Assembly (NCBI RefSeq): GCF_052065755.1
Contig: NZ_JBQHTK010000002.1
Location: 62,001 to 126,000, forward strand
Reading direction: 5' to 3'
Length of the DNA: 64,000 nt
Source: Allocoprococcus sp004560705
GTDB lineage: Bacteria; Bacillota; Clostridia; Lachnospirales; Lachnospiraceae
The translations under genes were made by a program, and so were the position numbers. Under the pieces are notes generated by a model. It worked only from the letters and a program-made list of their open reading frames with translations, had not been told where the DNA came from and made no database searches. Shown piece by piece: positions 25,501 to 34,160 of this stretch. Position 1 is the stretch's first letter; each line of letters starts with the position of its first letter.

Positions 25501-28500
25501 AGATTGCAGATACATTTCATTCAGAAGTAAGCATGAAGGATATCATGGAGCATACTACATTGGAGCAGTTGGCACAATGTGTTGAAAACGCCGATAATAT
25601 GGTACGAATACCTATAACAGGCAAAAACACATATACTCTTCTCCCACAGCAGAAAGCCATCTATGCCGCTCATAGCAAGTCACCGGATTCGCTGCTTTAT
25701 AATATGCCGGCGCGTGTTTTGTTTCCGGAAGGTGTAGATATCGCAAAACTAAAAGAGAGTATTCTTAATGCAATCAAGCATCACAAAATTTTGATGAGCT
25801 ATATAAAGCCCGAGGGTGATGAAATTGTTGGTGTATATGATTATGATGCAAAAATCTGTTTTGAAAAATATAATACAGAGGATGCAGATAAATTTGTAAG
25901 ACCTTTTGATTTGTCAAAAGCACCACTAGTTAGAGTTGGATTTACAGAAAAAGAGTTGCTTTTTGATATGCACCACATTGTTTCGGATGGAGAAACATTG
26001 AATATTATTCTTAGTGACATTCTAAAAGAATATGAAGGAATGGAAGTACAGGATGAACAAATCAGTTATGCGGATTATGCAGAATATTTCTATAGTCAGG
26101 ACATGACAAGGCACGCAGACTATTTTAGGGAACAGTTGAAATGTGATTTTGAACCGGTGGTACTTCCGGAAACAAAGCAACCCGGAGAAGGGGGAAATTC
26201 AAAAGTATATCAGATAACGAAAGAAATAGTAGCGATAGCCAGAGATTATGGAAAAAGACATAATCTCACTGATACAATGGTATTTTGGGGAGCATATGGA
26301 ATTCTTCTGTCAAAATATAGTGGAAATAAAAATGTATTAAGCAGCATTGTCTTAAAGAACCGTATTCATGCTGATACAAAGGATATGGCAGGTATGTTTG
26401 TAAATACACTTCCGGTGTATTTGAGTGTCAATGGAACAGTTACAGAATATATGCAGGAAGCCCAAGCACTGCTGCTTGGTTTGTTTGAACATCAGGAATT
26501 ACCATTTGCATCAATAGCTGATGCGGTTGGTATGACCGATAAAGGTGTCGTAAACACCTCATTTGTATATCAGGCAGATGGAGAAAAGAGCATAAACATT
26601 AACGGACAAAAACTAATTCCGGAGCTGGTATCTACACATATGGCAAAATTTGAATTGATGATGGAACTGACACCATGTGAAGATGGTATGAAAGCCAGAT
26701 TAGAATATAACTGTGAAAAATATGATGAAGCTTTGATGGACAGGTTAATGGATGCCTATTTCAGAATTCTGTTGCAGTTAGATAAAGAGAATGTAGCTGA
26801 TATAGAAGTAATGTCATCTGAGGAATATCACAAGGTATTGGAAGAATTCAATGACACCTATGTGGAATATCCAAAGGACAAATGTATTCATGAACTCTTC
26901 ACTGAGCAGGCTGAAAAAACTCCGAACAGGATTGCATTGGTATTTGAGGATGAGAAATTTACCTATAGGCAGTTGGATGAAATGTCTAATTCATTGGCAT
27001 ATTATCTGAGAGAAAAGGGTGTGAAGACAAATGATGTGGTACCTATCATTGCAAAAAGAAGCTGGCATGTGATTGTGGCAATGTTAGGAATATTGAAGGC
27101 TGGGGGAGCGTATATGCCGGTGTCACCGGAATTCCCGTCAGAGCGAATGAACTATATGTTTGAAACAGCAGATGTAAATATGGTGCTTACATATGAATGT
27201 TCAATCAATTCAGAGGATTTCAATAACAAAAAAAGAATAGAGAAGATTTCTCTTGATGAGGTAAACTACTTTGATAGACAGTCACCAATTGAGAATAGAA
27301 ATGAGGCAGAAGACACATGCTACGTCATATTTACATCCGGATCAACAGGACAACCGAAGGGAGTTGCTGTGAACCATAGGAATGTCTCAAACTATTGCCA
27401 TAATAATAATAATAATAATGTGTGTCATAAGGTTATTTCAGAAGGCAATGAAAGTATTGTATCAGTAACAAATATTGTTTTTGACATTTTTGTTACTGAG
27501 AGTCTACTCCCCCTTGTAAATGGGCTTACTGTGTATATGGCAAATGATGAGGAGATAGCCTCACAGAATAAACTCTCAAAACTAATTAGACATAATAGGA
27601 TAGATGTAATACAAACCACACCTACGAAAATGAAAAGCTATATGCTGGATTGTGGGAATCTGCAGTATTTTTCAGAATTAAAGACTATTATACTGGGCGG
27701 AGAAGCACTTCCGGAGGAATTGTATCAGGATATAGCCTCATGTTCAAGGGCGAGAGTATTCAATATATACGGTCCGGCTGAAACAACTGTGTGGTCAACA
27801 AATAAAGAAATGAAAGATGAAAAAAATTGGGGTAAAGCAGACATCACCATCGGTTCTCCAATTGCCAATACCCAAATCTACATTCTTGACAAGGACGGTA
27901 ACATCCTGCCAATCGGTGTGGCAGGTGAACTATGTATAGCCGGGGATGGCGTTGGTATGGGATACCTTAACAGATCGAAGCTGACAGCAGAGAAGTTTGT
28001 GCCAAATCCATTTGCTACGGAAGAAAATCACCACGGTAAGGTTATGTACCATACCGGTGACCTTGCAAGGTGGAGAGCGGACGGAGAAATTGAATATCTG
28101 GGACGAATTGACACCCAGGTAAAAATCCGTGGACTTCGTATAGAGCTTGGTGAGATTGAAAGTGTTATGAGCAGTTTTACAGGAATCCAGCTTACGGCTG
28201 TGGCGGATAAGAGAGATGAGAATAACAGACAGTATCTTGTGGGATATTACACTGCCGAAGGAAAAATAGATGAGAAAGAACTGCGAAGCCATTTATCATT
28301 GAAGCTTCCAAAGTACATGGTTCCCAATTATTTCGTGAAGTTAGATGTGATGCCAATGACGGCAAGTGGAAAAACGGACAGAAAAAATCTGCCGCTGCCT
28401 GATTTTACGGTACAGACAAGTGAGTATGTAGCACCGAAAACAGAACAGGAGATGAAACTATGTAATCTGTTGAAGGAATTATTACATACAGACAGAGTGG

Positions 28501-29873
28501 GAGTGGAAGACGATTTCTTTGAATATGGTGGAGATAGTCTCACAGCTATCGAATATGTCGCCAAGGCTCACAGTATGGGAATTGATTTTGCACTACAGAA
28601 TGTATTTGATTTTCCAACGGTAAGGAAAATGTGCAGTTTCCTGAATGGTGGTGTAGAAGAAAAAGTGCATTTCAAAATAGAAGATTTTGATAAATACAGA
28701 GAGATTTTTGATAAGAATGAGGTGGATGATACAATCAATTTGAAGAAAAAATCTCTTGGCAATATTTTGCTTACAGGTGCCACCGGTTTTCTTGGTGCCC
28801 ACATTTTAGACAGACTGATGCAGGAGGAGAATGGCAAAATATATTGTCTGATTCGTAGTAATAAAACTGATGACAGGCGTGGCAGATTGCAAGAAATTCT
28901 TAGGTACTATTTTGGAGATAAGTATGAATCAGAATGGAATCATAGAATTATTCCGGTTGTAGGTGATATTGAGCGTGAAGGACTGGCAGATTGCATGCCA
29001 TCCGATATACAGACTGTGATCCATACGGCAGCCAGCGTAAAACATTTCGGTTCATACAGCTATTTTCATAAAGTAAATGCTGAGGGAACCGGGCATGTGG
29101 TGGACTACGCTAAGGCGGTTGGAGCAAAACTGATCCACATATCAACCTTAAGTGTCAGTGGAAACAGTATGGCAGATGATTTTACCGTATATCGTTCAGA
29201 AGAAGAAAAATTCTTTTATGAGACTTCGTTTTACATCGGACAACCTTTGGATAATGTGTATATCCACAGCAAGTTTGAAGCGGAAAGAAAAGTATACGAT
29301 GCAATGCTTAAAGGACTTGATGCGCTTGTAATCAGAGTAGGTAATCTGACAAATAGAGCATCGGATTACAAATTCCAGCCAAATTTTAGGGAGAACGCTT
29401 TTCTTACAAGAGTTAAGGCGATTCTGGAGTTTGGATTATTCCCGGATTATCTTATGAAATTGTATGCGGAGTTTTCGCCAATTGATAAGACCGCAGAGGG
29501 AATTGTTAAGATTGCCCAATACGCAGACAAACAGACAGTTTTTCACCTGAATAGTGACCGTGTGATTTATTTTGACAGATTCCTTAAAGTGGTACATGAA
29601 CTTGGAATATCTATGGAAGTTGTAAGTGGAAGTGCATTTAATGAAGCTCTTCAAAAGACGATTAAGCAAAGTAATACAGAGTATATTTTTGAAGCATTCC
29701 AGAATGATATGGATGAGCAGGGGCAGCTGGTATATGACAGTAACATTCGTATTAAAAATGATTTTACCCTGTGGTTCCTTAAGAAAGTTGGATTTGAGTG
29801 GAATGAAACAGACATGGAATATATCAAGGGATATATAGATTATTTCCGTGAAATCGGATATCTGGAGGTATAG
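22530..29873 (+). CDS. Two-module nonribosomal peptide synthetase with terminal reductase (C-A-T-C-A-T-R)
   Basis: A 2447-residue megasynthase. I start it at ATG 22530, since ACGGAGG lies just before it; an ATG at 22512 is possible. C1 (1-430) has SHLISDA near 128-134 in place of HHxxxDG. A1 (443-960) has YTSGSTGRPKG near 589 and GKTDRKNLP near 926. T1 has GGDSL with pantetheine site S982. C2 (1034-1436) has HHIVSDG at 1148-1154. A2 (1447-1960) has FTSGSTGQPKG near 1601. T2 has GGDSL with S2003. R (2070-2447) has TGATGFLG at 2082-2089 and YxxxK at Y2244/K2248. The first C domain fits acyl starter (lipoinitiation) use. The NADPH-dependent reductase would release an aldehyde. A rough Stachelhaus reading is DFATVAPVWK for A1 and DITTIGIVWK for A2, and I do not assign amino acids from it. 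Confidence 0.95.
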   Translation: MEYFHLTTPQKNIWNLQKYYDDTAVSNLCGAIFYNEKRDNFLLKQALCIFIRNHSGIRLCFSENDEEMQYVSEKINEDIPDMTFASMEEFDRYAEKYAKEPIKLTDKFLYRFMIIEVEGKSGVLVVLSHLISDAWTFSLMANQVDAAYHNLAEGEESVLLESNYTEYIHAEKNYLLSDRYKKDKLYWEEKYATRPEKSIIKISSSNTESIEAKRITKVLSSELEHALEDYCKTNPVTPAVLFETALIIYLSQINQENKSITIGVPVLNRSNAKEKKIAGMFVSTMPLTVNIMPDMTVEEFAGQITKGHMDIFRHQKYPYADILKNLREKQNFSGNLYDVMISYQNAKTDTGADTKWYSNGYSEVPFVIHIDNRDKHSSHTINVDYQSAVFKDEREVAYIIERLEYILKQITEAKITSVKEIDIIPHTEKTMVLEEFNDTYVEYPKDKCIHELFTEQAAKTPDRIALIAGKEKFTYRELDEKTNSLAQWLISQGVEKGKVVGAYLDRTAYTVISQLAVLKAGGVFLPIDHRYPNDRIEYMLKDCNVELVITDKELGSEWNVKYINLKNYGFKDVLEMPVKVSPDAPCYVIYTSGSTGRPKGCVLKHMGVSNFCANNNIVPYAEKLEHRTVVSVNTISFDFFIAETLLPLAHGWMVVLANDEESSNKKLFKELVVVNDVNIIETTPTRLEIYTKGEAEDSYFQQIQLVVSAGEALSDSLLQQIRIISEAKIYNPLGPSECSVWNVDGDFKSDITIGSPIANTQIYILDKDGNILPIGVAGELCIAGDGVGMGYLNRPELTAEKFVPNPFATEENHHGKVMYHTGDLARWRADGEIEYLGRIDTQVKIRGLRIELGEIESVMSSFAGIQLTAVADKRDENNRQYLVGYYTAEGEIDEKELRSHLSSKLPKYMVPNYFVKLDVMPMTASGKTDRKNLPLPDFTVQINEYVAPETDIEKKLAAILQSLLHIEQVGKTDDFFELGGDSLLAITMLNEIADTFHSEVSMKDIMEHTTLEQLAQCVENADNMVRIPITGKNTYTLLPQQKAIYAAHSKSPDSLLYNMPARVLFPEGVDIAKLKESILNAIKHHKILMSYIKPEGDEIVGVYDYDAKICFEKYNTEDADKFVRPFDLSKAPLVRVGFTEKELLFDMHHIVSDGETLNIILSDILKEYEGMEVQDEQISYADYAEYFYSQDMTRHADYFREQLKCDFEPVVLPETKQPGEGGNSKVYQITKEIVAIARDYGKRHNLTDTMVFWGAYGILLSKYSGNKNVLSSIVLKNRIHADTKDMAGMFVNTLPVYLSVNGTVTEYMQEAQALLLGLFEHQELPFASIADAVGMTDKGVVNTSFVYQADGEKSININGQKLIPELVSTHMAKFELMMELTPCEDGMKARLEYNCEKYDEALMDRLMDAYFRILLQLDKENVADIEVMSSEEYHKVLEEFNDTYVEYPKDKCIHELFTEQAEKTPNRIALVFEDEKFTYRQLDEMSNSLAYYLREKGVKTNDVVPIIAKRSWHVIVAMLGILKAGGAYMPVSPEFPSERMNYMFETADVNMVLTYECSINSEDFNNKKRIEKISLDEVNYFDRQSPIENRNEAEDTCYVIFTSGSTGQPKGVAVNHRNVSNYCHNNNNNNVCHKVISEGNESIVSVTNIVFDIFVTESLLPLVNGLTVYMANDEEIASQNKLSKLIRHNRIDVIQTTPTKMKSYMLDCGNLQYFSELKTIILGGEALPEELYQDIASCSRARVFNIYGPAETTVWSTNKEMKDEKNWGKADITIGSPIANTQIYILDKDGNILPIGVAGELCIAGDGVGMGYLNRSKLTAEKFVPNPFATEENHHGKVMYHTGDLARWRADGEIEYLGRIDTQVKIRGLRIELGEIESVMSSFTGIQLTAVADKRDENNRQYLVGYYTAEGKIDEKELRSHLSLKLPKYMVPNYFVKLDVMPMTASGKTDRKNLPLPDFTVQTSEYVAPKTEQEMKLCNLLKELLHTDRVGVEDDFFEYGGDSLTAIEYVAKAHSMGIDFALQNVFDFPTVRKMCSFLNGGVEEKVHFKIEDFDKYREIFDKNEVDDTINLKKKSLGNILLTGATGFLGAHILDRLMQEENGKIYCLIRSNKTDDRRGRLQEILRYYFGDKYESEWNHRIIPVVGDIEREGLADCMPSDIQTVIHTAASVKHFGSYSYFHKVNAEGTGHVVDYAKAVGAKLIHISTLSVSGNSMADDFTVYRSEEEKFFYETSFYIGQPLDNVYIHSKFEAERKVYDAMLKGLDALVIRVGNLTNRASDYKFQPNFRENAFLTRVKAILEFGLFPDYLMKLYAEFSPIDKTAEGIVKIAQYADKQTVFHLNSDRVIYFDRFLKVVHELGISMEVVSGSAFNEALQKTIKQSNTEYIFEAFQNDMDEQGQLVYDSNIRIKNDFTLWFLKKVGFEWNETDMEYIKGYIDYFREIGYLEV

Positions 29874-29874
29874 C

Positions 29875-31521
29875 ATGAAAAATATACCTTACGATTTATA
29901 TGAGCTTCCTTTGATACGGGATATTAAAGACATGATTATCCAGAAAAAGGAACAAAAACCGAATGACATTGCATTTACTTATTCAAAAGGTCGGAATCAA
30001 ATAGTGAAGAAGACTTATAGGGAATTTCATGATGAAGTAAATGCGCTGGGAACTTGGATACATAACCAGAATTTACAGGAAAAGCATATTGCGGTTATCG
30101 GTGAAAATTCTTATGAATGGTTAGTGTGTTTTTTTGCGATTGTATGCGGAGGTGCTGTGGCAGTTCCTATTGACAAGGAACTGCCGGCAGAAGAAATAAG
30201 AAACTTGCTTATTAAAGCAGATGTACAGGCAGTCATTTATTCTAAGTCATACAGAGAGGTGGCAGAAAATGCTATTGAAATGCTATCGCATAACGAAGAA
30301 CAGGAGAATGCGAATGATTTCAAAGCATTCTCTATGGCAGATCTAGAAAGTTTTCTTGAGAAAGGAAAAGAACTGCTTGCATCAGGATATCGCTCATTTA
30401 TAGATTATCAGATTGACAGGAAGAAAATGTGCTGCATTATGTTTACCTCCGGTACATCGGGTAGTAGTAAAGGTGTTATGTTAAGCCATGAAAACATTGC
30501 AGAGGACATCAACAGCAGTTGCCGGTTATTTGTTTTGGAGGGGAACACCATAGCGGTTCTTCCTTTTCACCATGCATTTGGTCTGGTAGTTGCTGTGTTT
30601 ATGGTGTTTCATTACGGATATACTATCTACATAAACAGAAGCCTGAAAACGATTCAGAAAGATTTGCAGATAGCGAAGCCCCAGACAATGTTTCTTGTAC
30701 CATTATTTGTGGAAACTTTTCACAAGCAGATATGGGAAACGGCAAAGAAAGAGGGAAAAGAGCAATTATTGAAAAGAATGATGAAGTTAAGTGATTTCCT
30801 GCTTAAGTTTGGTGTGGATTTGAGAAAGAAATTATTTGCTTCAGTTCGTCAGGCTTTTGGCGGGGAAACGGAGTATATCATCTGTGGTGGGGCTCCTCTT
30901 GGCGTTCAATATATCAAAAAATTTCGAAGCTGGGGAATAGAGATATTAAATGGCTATGGGACCACGGAATGTGCACCTTGCGCAGCTGTGAATCGAAATC
31001 GTTATCATAAAGACGGAACTGTTGGAGTGGCGGTTCCCGGTGTTCATATGAGTATCGGAGAAGATAGTGAGGTTTTCATCAAGGGATCTATTGTTATGAT
31101 GGGATATTATAAAGATGATAATGCAACCAATGGAGTGCTGAGTGATGGATGGTATGCCACAGGAGATTTGGGTTTTATTGATGAAGATGGATTTCTTACA
31201 TTAACAGGACGGAAAAAGAATCTGATTATTTTAAGTAATGGAGAAAATGTATCTCCGGAAGAATTAGAGTCGGACTTTTTAAAGTATGAATCAATACAGG
31301 AGGTCCTTGTATATGAGAGGAATCAAATGATAGTTGCGGAGATTTATCCAGATACAGATTATTTGAAGGAAAATGATAGTGATGTGGATGTTCAGGAATA
31401 CTTTGATAGAATTCGCAGTGAAGTTAATCGTAATCGCCCAATTTATAAACAGGTGGGAGAGATTTTACTGCGTGACTCTGAATTCCCGAAGAATACCAGT
31501 AAGAAAATTTTACGATATTAG
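29875..31521 (+). CDS. Acyl-AMP ligase (fatty acyl-ACP/CoA ligase)
   Basis: A 548-residue class I adenylate-forming enzyme. The P-loop motif is MFTSGTSGSSKGVMLSHEN near residue 190. GYGTTECAP marks the A5 region near 360, YATGDLGFIDEDGFLTLTGR the A7/A8 region near 425, and KNTSKKILRY at the C-terminus supplies the catalytic lysine. It starts one base after the NRPS stop, with GGAGGT inside the NRPS end. Given the free ACP next door and the starter-type first C domain of the NRPS, it most likely activates a fatty acid and loads it on the ACP. Chain length cannot be read. Confidence 0.88.
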   Translation: MKNIPYDLYELPLIRDIKDMIIQKKEQKPNDIAFTYSKGRNQIVKKTYREFHDEVNALGTWIHNQNLQEKHIAVIGENSYEWLVCFFAIVCGGAVAVPIDKELPAEEIRNLLIKADVQAVIYSKSYREVAENAIEMLSHNEEQENANDFKAFSMADLESFLEKGKELLASGYRSFIDYQIDRKKMCCIMFTSGTSGSSKGVMLSHENIAEDINSSCRLFVLEGNTIAVLPFHHAFGLVVAVFMVFHYGYTIYINRSLKTIQKDLQIAKPQTMFLVPLFVETFHKQIWETAKKEGKEQLLKRMMKLSDFLLKFGVDLRKKLFASVRQAFGGETEYIICGGAPLGVQYIKKFRSWGIEILNGYGTTECAPCAAVNRNRYHKDGTVGVAVPGVHMSIGEDSEVFIKGSIVMMGYYKDDNATNGVLSDGWYATGDLGFIDEDGFLTLTGRKKNLIILSNGENVSPEELESDFLKYESIQEVLVYERNQMIVAEIYPDTDYLKENDSDVDVQEYFDRIRSEVNRNRPIYKQVGEILLRDSEFPKNTSKKILRY

Positions 31522-31532
31522 GAGGATATATT

Positions 31533-31757
31533 ATGTTAGAAAGAGTTATTGATATTTTATCGGAATTTACACTGTTGGAGAAGGAGAAAATAACAAAAGA
31601 TTCAGGTTTGGTTAATGACTTGGGCTTAAATTCTCTGGATGTGATTAATGTGGTAGTGGCGTTTGAGGAAGAATTCGGTATTGAGATACCGGATTCGAAG
31701 ATAAAGGAACTGGTTACCGTAGGTAATATTGTGGAATATCTGGAAAGATATGTATAG
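31533..31757 (+). CDS. Acyl carrier protein
   Basis: A 74-residue free-standing carrier protein. The phosphopantetheine attachment site is the serine in LGLNSLDVINVV (S36). Helices I-IV are clear, with an acidic recognition helix (FEEEFGIEIPDSKI). A TTAGGAGG site lies upstream. It probably carries the starter acyl group from the ligase to the first condensation domain. Confidence 0.9.
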   Translation: MLERVIDILSEFTLLEKEKITKDSGLVNDLGLNSLDVINVVVAFEEEFGIEIPDSKIKELVTVGNIVEYLERYV

Positions 31758-32322
31758 GACATATTTGTTTGAACAGGAAGAATTGGTGCCAGATAATTTT
31801 ATTAAAAAGGTTCTGCCTTTATTGCCAGAGGAACGCAGAAAGAAAGCTTTACGATATCGTAATTGTATAGACCGGAATAACTGTGTGCTTACATATCTGA
31901 TATTGAAAATTGCATTGAAGGATTGTTTTCAAATTAAAGACTTTACAGTACAATATGGTCGATATGGAAAACCCTTTCTTAAGGAATATCCAAACATTTT
32001 CTTTAGCATAAGTCATTGTAAATGCGGATGTGTGGTTGCGGTGGCTGATGAGTTAGTTGGAATAGATATTCAGAATATTATTCCATTTTCATGGGATGTG
32101 GCGGAAAAGGTATGTTGCCTAGAAGAATTAGGTGTCTTGAAACAGAGTACACACAAAGATAGAGAATTTATCCGAATGTGGACAATGAAAGAAAGCTTCT
32201 TAAAAATGACAGGGGAGGGGATATTCGGGGATTTAAAATCAATTAATACATTAGAGATGGATTGGATTGAAGTCGAGGAGAGGGAAAGCAATATAATAGC
32301 AATATGTAGTCAAGCTAAATAA
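31750..32322 (+). CDS. Sfp-type 4'-phosphopantetheinyl transferase
   Basis: A 190-residue enzyme that arms the NRPS and ACP carrier serines with phosphopantetheine from CoA. The Sfp motifs are visible: GRYGKPFLKEYPNIFFSISHCK near 75-98, the metal-binding VGIDIQ near 109-114 and REFIRMWTMKESFLKMTGEGI near 140-160 (the WxxKES signature). I choose ATG 31750, which overlaps the ACP stop by 8 bases (coupled). No ribosome site other than the ACP tail is seen. Although acidic Asp/Glu residues are intact, it is somewhat shorter than Bacillus Sfp. It ends the cluster: no exporter gene follows. Confidence 0.88.
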   Translation: MYRTYLFEQEELVPDNFIKKVLPLLPEERRKKALRYRNCIDRNNCVLTYLILKIALKDCFQIKDFTVQYGRYGKPFLKEYPNIFFSISHCKCGCVVAVADELVGIDIQNIIPFSWDVAEKVCCLEELGVLKQSTHKDREFIRMWTMKESFLKMTGEGIFGDLKSINTLEMDWIEVEERESNIIAICSQAK

Positions 32323-32414
32323 ATTGTATGCTATGAGATTGTAATAAAAAAGTGGAGTTCACGCATGAAGCTCCACCGGCTACGGGCATCGCAAGTTTCC
32401 GTAGCGCAACCATA

Positions 32415-32711
32415 GTAAGCGCCAAATATTAATGCGGTCAGATACAAAATTACCCCAGCCCTTTGCGAGTTGGAGTAATTCACTATAATTCACATGCGAT
32501 TTTTGATAGATTGGAGTTTTTCACTCCAAGGTGCCAGTTCTTCCAGTTGTTCATCGGTCATATCTTTACTTGGCCGGTGCTCCAGCAGAAATTTAAGATA
32601 TCCATAAATATTCAGCCCATGTGCTTTTGCCATCTCAACCATTGTGTAGACCACTGCACTGGCATTCGCTCCGTCAACGGAATTGCTGAACAGCCAGTTC
32701 TTGCGCTTATG
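32415..32711 (-). repeat. 297-bp inverted repeat, left arm
   Basis: By eye this arm is a perfect inverse of 35314-35610. Both arms hold the 3' end of an IS66-family transposase gene and the sequence after it. Confidence 0.9.
32490..32711 (-). pseudogene. IS66-family transposase, C-terminal fragment (left copy)
   Basis: This copy encodes the tail from HKRKNWLFSNSVDGANASAV through APWSEKLQSIKNRM and a stop, the typical IS66 (TnpC) C-terminal domain. The upstream 400 or so residues, including the DDE core, are absent. The same fragment occurs inverted at 35314-35535. Confidence 0.8.
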
Positions 32712-32754
32712 CTCTGTAGAACATAATTTTTAAGGAAAGAACCAAAGGTGGGTT

Positions 32755-32792
32755 GAATAAGAGGGCAACTGTCGGTGCCCCCTTATTCAGCA
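32755..32792. terminator. Strong hairpin downstream of the IS91 transposase
   Basis: GAATAAGAGGGCA and TGCCCCCTTATTC form a 13-bp stem with one mismatch and an 8-base loop. On the minus strand it lies beyond the end of the IS91-type gene, so it may be a terminator or part of the rolling-circle end (terIS/oriIS) of that element. Confidence 0.5.
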
Positions 32793-32990
32793 CACTTTTG
32801 GTTTTTCCGAATTGAACAAAGTCGCGTCCGGTATATGGGGATTCAATATCTCACATTCTGTCATTATTTTTTGGATAAGCAGAACTGTCTATGGAGAAGA
32901 CGATCTCGAAAATCCAGGAATTTTTTTGATTTTGGGCAGAAATTCCCCTTACCCCAGTTTTGTAAGTACGGTATTCGTTTTGAGTTTGGT

Positions 32991-34160
32991 TTAGGCACTG
33001 TTTTTTCGGTGTGTCATATATCTGGAACACACCTTATATGATACGTTTCCTCCACAACACGGACGTACTGTGACATCCTTTTTGTACAGTATCTTGATCG
33101 CATGTACTTTATCTTCCTTCCTGAACCGTCTCAGAAATTCACGGCAGCCGATCAGATTTCTGCAGATGGGAATCAGTTTTCGTTTATTATGGTTGCTCAG
33201 GAGCCCATAGTGACGTATCCTGACAAATCCTTTCGGAGGAACATGCATCAGGAAACGGCGGATGAATTCGGTACCTTCCAGGGTTAACTCCTTCCATTTA
33301 CCTCCACATTTATAATCCTTTACCCGGATGGTTACCGTATTTTCATCCATATGGAGAATGCGGCTGTTGCTGATTGCAATCCGATGGGTGTAACGCCCCA
33401 GGTAATTCATCACAGTTTCTGCTCCGGCAAAGGATTCCCTGATATCTGTAACCCAGTCTTTTTTATAGCACGTATCCAGCAATTCCTGGTATTCATACTG
33501 GTTACGGTATTTTTGGGCATCACCTTCATAAGAAAGTTTTCCATTATCATGCAGCTGTTTCAGCCCGGACAGGAATTTTCCCTTAAAAAGCTTTGCCATT
33601 GCTTTCCCGGGCAGAAAATAGCCATCTTCTTTCTGGTGCCAGTTACGGTCTGTGTCCAACCCGCCGCAGGTTGATAACACATGAATGTGCGGGTGGTAAG
33701 AAAGATTGGATGCCCACGTATGCATAATGCTGATAAATCCGGGGGTGCCTCCCATATGGGAAGGGTCTTCTGAAAGCTCCTGGATGGTTTCTGCCACAGC
33801 ATGAAAAAAGAGAGAATACAACTCTTTCTGATTACAGTAGATCAATGGGTTCAACTCACTTGGACAGGTAAAGACAAGGTGGTAATAATCAATGTCCAAT
33901 ACATGTTCATTCTGTGCATCAACCCATAATTCATTCGCTAATGCCTGGCACATCGGACAGGATCTGTCACGGCAGGAATTGTTATGGTACTGGATATGTC
34001 CGCATGTGTCACATTCAGAGATATTGGCTCCATATGCACCAGTCTTGCAGTTCAGGATATGATGTACGGTTTTTGCCTGACTTGCAGTGGGTGTGTAAGA
34101 GTCCAGATATTTCGGATAGAAATGCCGGAGGACATCCTGCATGGTAGGATTATCATTCAT
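32991..34160 (-). CDS. IS91-family transposase
   Basis: A 389-residue rolling-circle (HUH/Y) transposase of the IS91/IS801/IS1294 class. The N-terminal zinc ribbon contains CDTCGHIQYHNNSCRDRSCPMCQ. The catalytic part has HLVFTCPSELNPLI near residue 95, SYHPHIHVLSTCGGL near 160 (the metal-binding HUH motif, HPHIH) and YLGRYTHRIAISN near 255 (tyrosine). I start at ATG 34160 behind GGGGAGGGC; it overlaps the integrase stop by 8 bases. The frame is intact. Confidence 0.88.
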   Translation of the reverse strand: MNDNPTMQDVLRHFYPKYLDSYTPTASQAKTVHHILNCKTGAYGANISECDTCGHIQYHNNSCRDRSCPMCQALANELWVDAQNEHVLDIDYYHLVFTCPSELNPLIYCNQKELYSLFFHAVAETIQELSEDPSHMGGTPGFISIMHTWASNLSYHPHIHVLSTCGGLDTDRNWHQKEDGYFLPGKAMAKLFKGKFLSGLKQLHDNGKLSYEGDAQKYRNQYEYQELLDTCYKKDWVTDIRESFAGAETVMNYLGRYTHRIAISNSRILHMDENTVTIRVKDYKCGGKWKELTLEGTEFIRRFLMHVPPKGFVRIRHYGLLSNHNKRKLIPICRNLIGCREFLRRFRKEDKVHAIKILYKKDVTVRPCCGGNVSYKVCSRYMTHRKNSA

